A stretch of DNA of 64,000 nt. Origin: Arthrobacter sp. MN05-02 (lineage in GTDB: Bacteria; Actinomycetota; Actinomycetes; Actinomycetales; Micrococcaceae). Position numbers and translations under genes: made by a program. Under the pieces are notes generated by a model, which did not search any database, had not been told where the DNA came from, and saw only the letters and a list, made by a program, of their open reading frames with translations. Positions 9,006 through 17,283 of the stretch are shown here, piece by piece. The stretch's first letter is position 1. The number at the start of each line of letters is the position of its first letter. Where the stretch lies: the NCBI GenBank assembly GCA_004001285.1, contig AP018697.1, forward strand, positions 1,674,001-1,738,000, given 5' to 3'.

Positions 9006-10670
9006 TCAACCAGCCGTCGGCTTGGCGGTCAGCAGGCCCTTCTCCTCCACGAGCCCGACCGACAGGGTCTTGTAGCCCACCGAGTCGAACAGCACCGTGA
9101 CGATGCCCTCCTCGTAACCCATCACCGTCCCGCGGCCCCATTCCGGATGCTCCACGCCGGTGTCGACGTCGAACGGCACCTCCATATCGGGCGTCGGCTC
9201 CTCATCGGCGGGAGCAGGATCCACCGCGCGATCGTCCCGGGCGCAGGTGTCGCAGTTGCCGCACGGCCCGGGCAGCTCCTCACCGAAGTAGGCGAGCAGG
9301 AACTGGCGGCGGCACCCCTTGGTCTCGGCATAGCGGCGGGCCATCTCGATGCGGGACTCATCGATGCGCTCACGGTTCTCCGCGTACTCCACGGCCCTCG
9401 TAACGGCGTCATCAGCGGACAGCTTCCGGGCCCGGTAGCCCTTGACGCCGTCCCCGATGCTCTCGGACCCTTCGAGCAGGTTGAGGAGCCCGCTGAGTTT
9501 CCGCGGGGACAGGTCCGACAGCTCCTTCAGTTTCTTCATCTTCACCGGCTTCTCCTGGGCGGCGATGAGCAGGAACAATTCGCGGAGCTGCTTACGGTTG
9601 ACGGACTTCGCGGCGAAGAAGCGTCGCAGGGACAGGTCCTCCGGGCGGTAGTGCAGGATGGCCTGCGCGTCGAGTCCGTCGCGTCCGGCGCGACCGATCT
9701 CCTGGTAATAGCTGTCAAGGGAATCCGAGATGTCAGCATGGACGACGAAGCGCACGTCGGGTTTGTCGATGCCCATACCGAAGGCCGTCGTCGCCACCAC
9801 GATGTCGACCGATCCGTCGAGGAAGCCTTCGTGCACCGCTTCGCGGTCCTTCTTCACCCGCCCGGCGTGATAGACGTCCGCGCGCCGCCCTCGCTCCTGC
9901 AGCTCGGAGGACAGTCTGTCGGCAGCCTTCTTCGTCGCGACATACACGAGCCCCGGACCGGCGAGCCCGAGGACCTGATCGCGGACGGCCCGTTGCTTCG
10001 CGTCCCCCTCGACGTGGTGCACGACGTCGAGGAAGAGGTTCGGGCGGTCGAATCCCTCGGCCAGGACGACCGGGTCCTTCAGGTGCAGCTTCTGCACGAT
10101 CTCCTTCTGCACGGGGTTGGAGGCGGTCGCGGTCAGGGCGACCACGGGAGCGCCGAGGTCCCGGACGAGGTGGCCGAGCTGCAGGTAGTCGGGCCGGAAG
10201 TCGTGGCCCCAGGACGAGACGCAGTGCGCCTCGTCGACGACGACGAGGGAGACATCGAGCGAGCGCAGGCGGGCGGACACCTCGTCGCGCGCCACCTGCT
10301 CCGGTGCGAGGAAGAGGAACTTCGCCCGCGACGACTCGTCGTCGTCCGCCGCAGCCGCCCAGGCAGCCTCGACCTCGCTTTTCTTCATCCCCGAGTTGAT
10401 CACGTAGGCGCGGGTGGCGCCGGCGCTCTCGTTGATCGCGTCCGCCTGGTCGTGCTGCAGGGCGATCAGGGGGGAGACCACGACGGCGACGCCCGGCATC
10501 GCGAGCGCCGGAACCTGGTAGATGGCCGATTTGCCGCTCCCCGTCGGCATCACGCAGAGAATGCTGTGCCCTTCGAGCACCGCCTCCATGGCGCGCTTCT
10601 GGCCCGGACGAAGGTCCCAGCCGAAGGTGGAAGCAGCGGTGTCCTCGAGGTCCTGCAGGGTGACGGTCAC
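9006..10670 (-). CDS. recQ: ATP-dependent DNA helicase RecQ
   Basis: 3'-5' superfamily 2 helicase acting in recombination and fork repair. 554 residues from GTG 10670, which has AGGAGG three bases upstream. Motif I MPTGSGKS is at ~41-48, motif II DEAH at ~140, motif VI QEIGRAGRDG near 310, and the RQC zinc site CRRQF...CGNCDTC near 450. No HRDC domain is apparent. The C-terminus (EHPEWGRGTVMGYEEG, then VLFDSVGYKTLS) instead resembles the small Tudor-like tail of UvrD/PcrA helicases. It is divergent from coaE. No LexA-type box was found upstream. Confidence 0.93.
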   Translation of the reverse strand: MTVTLQDLEDTAASTFGWDLRPGQKRAMEAVLEGHSILCVMPTGSGKSAIYQVPALAMPGVAVVVSPLIALQHDQADAINESAGATRAYVINSGMKKSEVEAAWAAAADDDESSRAKFLFLAPEQVARDEVSARLRSLDVSLVVVDEAHCVSSWGHDFRPDYLQLGHLVRDLGAPVVALTATASNPVQKEIVQKLHLKDPVVLAEGFDRPNLFLDVVHHVEGDAKQRAVRDQVLGLAGPGLVYVATKKAADRLSSELQERGRRADVYHAGRVKKDREAVHEGFLDGSVDIVVATTAFGMGIDKPDVRFVVHADISDSLDSYYQEIGRAGRDGLDAQAILHYRPEDLSLRRFFAAKSVNRKQLRELFLLIAAQEKPVKMKKLKELSDLSPRKLSGLLNLLEGSESIGDGVKGYRARKLSADDAVTRAVEYAENRERIDESRIEMARRYAETKGCRRQFLLAYFGEELPGPCGNCDTCARDDRAVDPAPADEEPTPDMEVPFDVDTGVEHPEWGRGTVMGYEEGIVTVLFDSVGYKTLSVGLVEEKGLLTAKPTAG

Positions 10671-10751
10671 GGTCCTCCTAGAAAACGTAAGTCCCCTCAG
10701 CGTATTTCGGGGCACCGACACTTCCGTCGGGTGAACGCGCGCCGCTGCTTC

Positions 10752-10783
10752 TTGACAGGTGGGCGGGGAGCCACGGCTAGTCT
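10752..10783 (+). promoter_or_regulatory. coaE promoter (leaderless)
   Basis: TAGTCT (10778-10783) lies six bases before the ATG at 10790. A perfect TTGACA occurs at 10752-10757, but the 20-base spacing is long, so its use is doubtful. Confidence 0.45.
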
Positions 10784-10789
10784 TGCCAC

Positions 10790-11769
10790 ATGCTGCGCAT
10801 CGGACTGACAGGGGGAATCGCCGCGGGGAAATCCGTGGTGGCCCGCCGCTTCAACGAGCTCGGCGCCGTGGTTGTCGACGCCGATCTCCTCGCTCGCACG
10901 GCGGTGGAGCCCGGCTCAGAAGGCCTCGCCGAGATCGTGGCTGCCTTCGGGGCGGGGGTGCTGGCGCCCGACGGCGCGCTGGACCGGCCCGCCCTCGGCC
11001 GCTTCGTGTTCGCCGACGACGGCGCGCGCGAGCGTCTCAATGCCATCGTGCATCCGCGGGTGCGCGCCGGGGCCGCGAAGCTGATCGACGAAGCGCCGGC
11101 CGGGGCCGTCGTGGTCGAGGACATCCCGCTCCTCGTCGAGACGGGGCAGGCAGCACGCTTCCACCTCGTCGTCGTCGTCGACGCCCCGGACGAGCTCCGG
11201 CTCCAGCGCCTGGTCGATCAGCGCGGGATGGCGCGCGCGACGACGCGGAACAGCGCTTGGCGGCCCAGGCGTCGCGCGCGGACCGGCTTCGCGAGGCGGA
11301 CGCCGTCCTGGCCAACGACCGCGGGCTCGACGACCTCCTCGCGGCGACGGATGCCCTGTGGCAGCACCGTATCCTGCCCTTCCGGAACACCCTGGGCGCC
11401 GGCGGACGCGAGCCCGGACCCTACGTCCACTTCGCGGAAGCGGGCCTGCCCGGGACGAGCGGACTCGGGCGCCGGATCGCGGCGAAGCTGCGGGCCGCGC
11501 TCCCGGCGGGGTCCGCCGCCTCCGTCGAGGAGACCCGCGAAGGCACTGCCCGCCGACGGGTCGACGACGTCTCCGCCGCCGCCGTGTCCGTGATGCCAGG
11601 GGCCGGGGCCGGGTTCGACGCCGTCTCCGACGCCATCGCCGCCGCCGGCTTCCCGCGCGTCGGAACGGCTGCCCCGCCGGGTGGGGGCGGTCGGTCCGGG
11701 ACGCACCGCTGGGCCGATCCGGCCACCGACGTCGCGGTGGTCGTGGCCGCCCCGCACGCTCCCGCCTGA
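10790..11769 (+). CDS. coaE: Dephospho-CoA kinase with C-terminal extension (frame interrupted)
   Basis: Last step of coenzyme A synthesis, phosphorylating dephospho-CoA. Walker A is GLTGGIAAGKS at residues 5-15. DADLLAR and the lid-region VDQRGMAR are present. The frame breaks at 11231-11239, a GCGCGCGCG run. The correct continuation RDDAEQRLAAQASR lies in the next frame and runs to TGA 11769, so two bases appear to be surplus. Repaired, it is ~325 residues. The ~110 residues beyond the kinase domain contain SVMPGAGAGFDAVSDAI and AAGFPRVG, reminiscent of the GrpB/UPF0157 domain fused to CoaE in mycobacteria, but short and degenerate. The start is fixed by the leaderless promoter. Confidence 0.9.
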
Positions 11770-11839
11770 GCCTCCGGTCGGGTGGTCGGCGGTGTTCAGC
11801 CGCGAGCAGATCCGGGGGAGAAGTGTCGCAGGCAGGGGC

Positions 11840-11845
11840 TACCGT
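11840..11845 (+). promoter_or_regulatory. -10 element of uvrB (leaderless)
   Basis: TACCGT ends six bases before the ATG at 11852. There is no Shine-Dalgarno sequence. Unlike uvrA, no LexA-type box is visible here. Confidence 0.45.
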
Positions 11846-11851
11846 TAAGCC

Positions 11852-13927
11852 ATGAGTCTTGCGCAGGATATCAAGCGTGTCGTGGCACCTTTCGAGGTCG
11901 TCAGCGAGTACCAGCCGGCGGGCGACCAGCCCACGGCCATCCGGGAACTGGCCGAGCGCATCAACGCGGGCGAGAAGGACGTCGTCCTGCTCGGCGCCAC
12001 CGGTACCGGCAAGAGTGCGACCACCGCCTGGCTCATCGAGCAGGTGCAGCGCCCCACGCTGGTGATGGTGCAGAACAAGACCCTCGCGGCGCAGCTCGCG
12101 AACGAGTTCCGGGAACTCCTGCCCAACAACGCGGTCGAGTACTTCGTCTCCTACTACGACTACTACCAGCCCGAGGCCTACGTCCCGCAGACGGACACCT
12201 TCATCGAGAAGGACTCGTCGATCAACGAGGAGGTCGAGCGCCTCAGGCACTCGGCCACGAACGCGCTGCTGACCCGCCGGGACGTCATCGTGGTCGCTAC
12301 CGTCTCCTGCATCTACGGCCTCGGGACGCCCGAGGAATACATCAACAAGATGGTCACGCTGCGCCGGGGCGACCAGATGAACAGGGACGAGCTGCTGCGG
12401 CAGTTCGTCGGCATGCAGTACACGCGCAACGACATGGACTTCCACCGCGGCACCTTCCGCGTGCGCGGCGACACCGTCGAGATCATCCCGATGTACGAGG
12501 AGCACGCGCTGCGGATCGAGTTCTTCGGCGACGAGGTCGAGAACATCTACACGCTCGATCCGCTGACCGGCAACGTGATCCGCGAGGAGGAGGAGATGTA
12601 CGTCTTCCCCGCCTCGCACTACGTCGCCGGCCCCGACCGCATGACGCGGGCCATCAAGGACATCGAGGACGAGTTGCAGGTCCGGCTCGCGGAACTCGAG
12701 TCCCAGAACAAGCTCGTCGAGGCGCAGCGGCTCCGCATGCGTGTCACCTACGATCTCGAGATGATGCAGCAGATGGGCTTCTGCAACGGCATCGAGAACT
12801 ATTCGCGCCACATCGACGGCCGGGACCCGGCGTCTGCGCCGCACTGTCTGCTCGATTACTTCCCGGACGACTTCCTCCTGGTCGTCGACGAGTCGCACGT
12901 GACCATCCCGCAGATCGGCGCCATGTACGAGGGCGACTCCTCCCGTAAGCGCACCCTCGTCGATCACGGGTTCCGGCTGCCGTCGGCCATGGACAACCGG
13001 CCCCTGAAGTGGGACGAATTCCTCGAGCGCATCGGCCAGACGGTGTATCTGTCCGCCACCCCGGGCAAGTACGAGCTCGGCAAGGCCGACGGCTTCGTGC
13101 AGCAGATCATCCGTCCTACCGGCCTGGTGGATCCCGAGGTGGTGGTCAAGCCGACCAAGGGACAGATCGACGACCTGCTCGGCGAGATCCGCAAGCGCGT
13201 GGAGATCAACGAGCGCGTCCTCGTCACCACCCTCACGAAGCGCATGGCCGAGGACCTCACCGGATACCTCCTCGAGCACGGGGTGAAGGTCGAGTACCTG
13301 CACTCCGACGTCGATACCCTGCGGCGCGTGGAACTCCTGCGGGAACTGCGCATGGGTACGTTCGACGTCCTGGTCGGCATCAATCTGCTGCGAGAGGGCC
13401 TCGATCTGCCGGAGGTGTCGCTCGTGAGCATCCTCGATGCCGACAAGGAGGGCTTCCTGAGGAGCACCACCTCCCTGATCCAGACCATCGGCCGTGCTGC
13501 CCGTAACGTCTCCGGCCAGGTCCACATGTACGCCGACCGCATCACGGATTCCATGGAACGCGCGATCGACGAGACGAACCGGCGCCGGGCCATCCAGGTC
13601 GCGCACAACCTCGAGCACGGCATCGATCCCACGCCGCTGCGGAAGCGGATCGCGGACATCACGGACACGATCAACCGCGAGGACGCCGATACGCGTGCCC
13701 TGCTCGAGGAAGCGGGCAAGAACCGGAAGCCCAAGAAGGGCACGGGCCGCCACGAGGGGCTTGCCTCGGTTCCCGCCGAGGACCTCACGGACCTGATCCA
13801 GCAGCTCACCGACCAGATGCATGCGGCTGCGGCCGAGCTGCAGTTCGAACTGGCCGGGCGCCTACGCGACGAGGTGGGCGACCTGAAGAAGGAGCTGCGC
13901 CAGATGCAGTCGGCGGGACACGCCTGA
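11852..13927 (+). CDS. uvrB: Excinuclease ABC subunit B
   Basis: Damage-verifying helicase-like subunit of nucleotide excision repair. It is loaded by UvrA and provides the platform for UvrC. 691 residues, with the complete frame intact. Walker A GATGTGKS is at 48-55. The damage-probing beta-hairpin region contains [12 protein letters not shown] near residue 95. DESHVT and the helicase motif QTIGRAARN are present. The C-terminal UVR domain (LIQQLTDQM...[15 protein letters not shown]) pairs with the UVR domain of UvrC. uvrA and uvrC lie 10 and 14 kb downstream on the same strand. Confidence 0.97.
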   Translation: MSLAQDIKRVVAPFEVVSEYQPAGDQPTAIRELAERINAGEKDVVLLGATGTGKSATTAWLIEQVQRPTLVMVQNKTLAAQLANEFRELLPNNAVEYFVSYYDYYQPEAYVPQTDTFIEKDSSINEEVERLRHSATNALLTRRDVIVVATVSCIYGLGTPEEYINKMVTLRRGDQMNRDELLRQFVGMQYTRNDMDFHRGTFRVRGDTVEIIPMYEEHALRIEFFGDEVENIYTLDPLTGNVIREEEEMYVFPASHYVAGPDRMTRAIKDIEDELQVRLAELESQNKLVEAQRLRMRVTYDLEMMQQMGFCNGIENYSRHIDGRDPASAPHCLLDYFPDDFLLVVDESHVTIPQIGAMYEGDSSRKRTLVDHGFRLPSAMDNRPLKWDEFLERIGQTVYLSATPGKYELGKADGFVQQIIRPTGLVDPEVVVKPTKGQIDDLLGEIRKRVEINERVLVTTLTKRMAEDLTGYLLEHGVKVEYLHSDVDTLRRVELLRELRMGTFDVLVGINLLREGLDLPEVSLVSILDADKEGFLRSTTSLIQTIGRAARNVSGQVHMYADRITDSMERAIDETNRRRAIQVAHNLEHGIDPTPLRKRIADITDTINREDADTRALLEEAGKNRKPKKGTGRHEGLASVPAEDLTDLIQQLTDQMHAAAAELQFELAGRLRDEVGDLKKELRQMQSAGHA

Positions 13928-14055
13928 GCCTCCGGCGGGTAGCCGCAGGGGACAACGCGAAACGAGCCGCGGAGGACACGTCAAGGAAGCCGGCGGGAAG
14001 TCACTCCGTGGTGACCGTTCGTCGGCTCTCCCGCTCCCCGGGTACCATGGACCGA

Positions 14056-14160
14056 ACGTAGGGGAGTATCCCAAGCGCTACGGACGTCAACACGCTGAGC
14101 ATCGTCGCTCGGCCGGGCGTAGCGGTCGGTCGGCGTCGAGCCGCGGCGGAGAGACTTACG
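14056..14160 (+). ncRNA. yybP-ykoY (Mn2+-sensing) riboswitch upstream of terC
   Basis: The leader carries the family's hallmarks in order: GGGGAGTA at 14061-14068, then GACGTCAACACGC at 14083-14095, and a closing segment CGGAGAGACTTACG ending at 14160. The outer helix can form from CGTA (14057-14060) with TACG (14157-14160). An inner helix pairs CGCTACG (14076-14082) with CGTAGCG (14118-14124). Known members bind Mn2+ and control MntP, Alx and TerC-type membrane proteins, exactly the downstream gene here. It ends 32 bases before the ATG, so translational control is plausible. Not folded by program. Confidence 0.8.
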
Positions 14161-14191
14161 GCAATCCACCGCACCCTCCGGAAGGTACTCC

Positions 14192-15268
14192 ATGCCCGCG
14201 TTACCCCTCTGGTTTGAGATCGGCACGTTCGTCGTGCTCGGGATCATCCTGCTGTTCGACCTGCTGCTCGTGGTCAAGCGACCGCACGAGCCCTCCATGA
14301 AGGAGGCCGGACTGTGGGTGGCCTTCTACGTGGGGCTCGCCCTCGTGTTCGCGGCGCTGATGTTCGTCTTCACGGGACCGGAGTACGGAGGCCAGTTCGT
14401 CGCTGGCTGGATCACCGAGTACAGCCTGAGTATCGACAACCTGTTCGTCTTCATCATCATCATGGCGCGATTCTCGGTACCCCGGAAGTACCAGCAGGAA
14501 GTGCTCATGGTGGGCATCATCATCGCCCTGATCCTGCGCGGCATCTTCATCGCCCTGGGTGCGGCCGTCATCGAGAACTTCAGCTGGATCTTCTACATCT
14601 TCGGCGCCTTCCTGCTGTACACGGCCTACAAGCAGGCCACCGACTCCGGTGAGGACGAGGAACACGCGGGCGACAACAAGCTGATCTCGAAGCTCAAGTC
14701 CGTCCTTCCGATGTCCGAGTCCTACGACGGCAATAAGGTGCGGACCGTCGTCGACGGCAAGAAGGTCTTCACCCCGATGCTCATCGTCTTCGTGACGATC
14801 GGACTCACCGACCTGCTCTTCGCCGTCGACTCCATCCCCGCCATCTTCGGCCTGACGCAGAGCGCCTTCATCGTCTTCACGGCGAACATCTTCGCCCTGA
14901 TGGGCCTCCGCCAGCTCTACTTCCTGCTCGGCGGCCTGATGACGCGCCTCATCTACCTGAAGCACGCGCTGTCCGTGATCCTCGCCTTCATCGGCGTGAA
15001 GCTCGTCCTGCACGCCATGCACGTCAATGAACTGCCGTTCATCAACGGCGGCGAGCACATCGAGTGGGCCCCCGAGATCCCGACCTTCGTGTCGCTGGCC
15101 GTCATCGTGGCGACGATCATCATCGCCGTCATCGCGAGCCTCATCCGCTCGAGGGTCATCGAGGGCAGCGAAGCGCGCGGCGGCGTCGAGGAGGATTCCG
15201 CCCCCGCTGTCGACGAGGGGCTCGACCAGGCCGCGGACGAGGCCGGTACCAAGAACCCCCGCCACTGA
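14192..15268 (+). CDS. TerC/Alx family integral membrane protein
   Basis: Member of the TerC family, proteins implicated in manganese efflux and homeostasis and in metalation of exported proteins. 358 residues with about nine membrane segments. The first spans roughly residues 5-27. The family's acidic membrane motifs are visible as SIDNLFVF near 86 and TDLLFAVDSIPAIFG near 208. The C-terminus is acidic and cytoplasmic. It is monocistronic, preceded by the Mn2+ riboswitch and followed by a strong hairpin, so Mn2+ regulation is well supported. Older annotations call this family tellurium resistance, which is not implied here. Confidence 0.92.
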   Translation: MPALPLWFEIGTFVVLGIILLFDLLLVVKRPHEPSMKEAGLWVAFYVGLALVFAALMFVFTGPEYGGQFVAGWITEYSLSIDNLFVFIIIMARFSVPRKYQQEVLMVGIIIALILRGIFIALGAAVIENFSWIFYIFGAFLLYTAYKQATDSGEDEEHAGDNKLISKLKSVLPMSESYDGNKVRTVVDGKKVFTPMLIVFVTIGLTDLLFAVDSIPAIFGLTQSAFIVFTANIFALMGLRQLYFLLGGLMTRLIYLKHALSVILAFIGVKLVLHAMHVNELPFINGGEHIEWAPEIPTFVSLAVIVATIIIAVIASLIRSRVIEGSEARGGVEEDSAPAVDEGLDQAADEAGTKNPRH

Positions 15269-15298
15269 CACCGCCCGACGGGAACTCCTGGGCCCGCC

Positions 15299-15345
15299 GG
15301 AACGACGAGGAACCCCGCACGATGTGCGGGTTCCCTCGTCGTTCC
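15299..15345. terminator. Bidirectional hairpin terminator after terC
   Basis: Inverted repeat of about 22 bp with one bulge, arms 15299-15320 and 15324-15345 and a 3-base loop. It lies between the convergent terC and hydrolase genes. Confidence 0.85.
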
Positions 15346-15362
15346 AGTGTTCGCCGGCGGCG

Positions 15363-16630
15363 TCACCGCCGGGTCATCGAGAGCAGCCGCTCGAAGATGC
15401 CCTCGCCGTCGTCGGCGATCCCGTCGTGGTGGAACTCGTCCGTCTCCCACACCTCGAGGTTCCGGACGGCCGCTGCCGTGGCCAGGGAGAGCTCGCGATC
15501 GACGTACATGTCGTGCCGGTAGACCGCGGCCGCAGCCGGGATCGTGTTGGTCGCCAGGACGTCGGTGTCGTAGAGCCGGCCCCAGTCGTCCTTCTCCGCG
15601 AGGATCCCGGCCACGGCCTGCAGCGGCCGCAGCGCGGGATCCTCCTCGAAGTACCAGGCGTAGACCATCTCGCCGGTGAGGAGGGTGGCGTCGGCGTCCT
15701 CGCGGAACTGCGGGTACTCCTCGAGGACGCGCTGCGCGGCCCACGAGGAGGCGCCGCCCTGGCAGTAGATCGATTCGTGCAGGAGGGCGTAGAGCGGCTG
15801 GGACGCCCCTGCTGACGATGCCGGAGACCTGCTCGAGGAAGGCCGCGGACAACCGGGGCCCGTCCGGGGTCTGCGTGAAGGCGTCCTCCAGCAGATAGTG
15901 GAGGCCGTGGACCCGGGTGTTTCCGCCGAGGAACGAACCGATCATCTGGAAGCGCCGCGCCGTGAGCCGCTCGCCGCTCGGCAGGTGCTCCTCGACGAGG
16001 TCGAGGTGGCGCGCGATCCGCGTCACGAGTTCCCGGTCCTCGGGATACCAGGAGAAGTACTCGGCATTGCGTTCCTCGACCCGCCGGAACGTCGCCCGGT
16101 AGACCTCGTCCGCCGCTCCGGACAGGGGAGCGAGGCCTCCCGTGATGAGCGCACGCTCCATCCCCTCGGGGGCGAGCGACAGGTAGGTGAGCGTGCAGAA
16201 GCCCCCGTAGCTCTGCCCGAACACCGTCCAGGGCGGGCTGCCCAGGCGGTGGCGGATCAGCTCGGCGTCCGCCACGATCGAGTCCGCGCGGAAATGCGCG
16301 AGGTAGTCCGCCTGGGCCTGGGGCGTCGGCAGGGAAGCGAGTGTCATGGCGTCGGCCGGGGTGGACAACCCCGTGCCGCGCTGGTCCAGCATGAGGATCC
16401 GGAACTCCCTGGCCGCGGACTTCATCCACCCGGACAGGTGAGTCGCGCGCACACCCCGTCCGCCGGGCCCGCCTTGGAGGAACAGGAGCCAGGGGAGGCG
16501 GGAGACGTCGTCGTCGCCGTGGTCCCAGGGACGAGTACTCGCGGGCGAACACCTCGATGGACGGCGACGCCGGATCCGCGTGGTCGAGCGGCACGCGGAA
16601 CGTGTGGCCCGTCGCGCGCAGCCCGCGCAT
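15363..16630 (-). CDS. Alpha/beta hydrolase, prolyl aminopeptidase-like (two frame interruptions)
   Basis: Serine hydrolase of the proline iminopeptidase family (S33), cleaving N-terminal Pro or related residues. The start ATG 16630 has AGGA eight bases upstream; a GTG at 16723 overlapping the previous stop is the alternative. The N-terminus has TFRVPLDHADP, LLFLQGGPGGRG forms the oxyanion region, DQRGTGLS follows, and the nucleophile elbow is GQSYGG. The catalytic His is in EFHHDGI near the end. The frame is broken at ~16525-16533 (EYSS to RPWDHGDDD) and ~15803-15812 (SGIVS to ASQPLYALLH), each by +1 or -2. Repaired length is about 421-423 residues, as expected. It follows the GNAT gene in the same direction and is probably co-transcribed with it. 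Confidence 0.82.
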
Positions 16631-16719
16631 GACGGCCGTCCTGCCGACGGTGTGCTCCGCGGTACGGTCGGCCGGGCGGTCGGTCTCACGGTCGTCGTCG
16701 CGCGGCAGGGCGTGCCGGC

Positions 16720-17196
16720 TCACGACGCGGCGACCTCGGCGAGGGCGTCGCCCGTCAGCCGGAAAGTGCTCCACCCCGACTGCACCCGGGCGCCGAGGCT
16801 TTCGTAGAAGCGGATGGACGGCTCGTTCCAGTCCAGCACCGACCACTCGACCCGGGCGTAGCCCCGTTCCGCGGCGATCTTCGCGAGGTTGGTGAGGAGA
16901 GCCTTGCCGTGACCGGCACCGCGTGCCTCGGGCCGCACGTAGAGGTCCTCGAGGTAGATCCCGTTGACCCCTTCCCACGTGGAGTAGTTGAGGAACCAGA
17001 GGGCGAAGCCCTGGACCTCGCCCCGTGCCTCGGCGACGTGGGCGTAGATCGTGGGTGTGTCCCCGAACAGCGCGGCTTCGAGGGATTCCGCGGTGTTCTT
17101 CACCGCGTCCGGTTCGCGCTCGTAGAGGGCGAGGTCGTGGATGAGCTGGAGGAGGACCGGCACGTCCGCCGGCCGTGCTTCCCGAATGGTAGTCAT
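16720..17196 (-). CDS. GNAT family N-acetyltransferase
   Basis: 158-residue single-domain acetyltransferase. The acetyl-CoA loop is VRPEARGAGHGKALL at ~91-105, and the C-terminal core includes WNEPSIRFYESLGAR. The layout resembles diamine/spermidine acetyltransferase-like members (COG0454), but the substrate is unknown. The ATG at 17196 is six bases from a TAGGCT -10. Its TGA overlaps a possible GTG start of the downstream hydrolase, suggesting an operon. Confidence 0.85.
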   Translation of the reverse strand: MTTIREARPADVPVLLQLIHDLALYEREPDAVKNTAESLEAALFGDTPTIYAHVAEARGEVQGFALWFLNYSTWEGVNGIYLEDLYVRPEARGAGHGKALLTNLAKIAAERGYARVEWSVLDWNEPSIRFYESLGARVQSGWSTFRLTGDALAEVAAS

Positions 17197-17202
17197 GCGC
17201 CA

Positions 17203-17208
17203 AGCCTA
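17203..17208 (-). promoter_or_regulatory. -10 element of the GNAT gene (leaderless)
   Basis: On the minus strand TAGGCT is followed by six bases and ATG. No Shine-Dalgarno sequence is present. Confidence 0.45.
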
Positions 17209-17283
17209 GTCAACCGTCCGCCTGCCTCCGCCCACGGTCATCGTGTCTCCGGTGTGCTGCAGACCGGGCCGGCGGACACCCGG

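Noticed and set aside
12400..12500. Programmed frameshifting as the explanation of the rpsA and coaE breaks
   Set aside because: No slippery heptamer or downstream pseudoknot is visible at either site, and the same kind of break recurs in unrelated genes.
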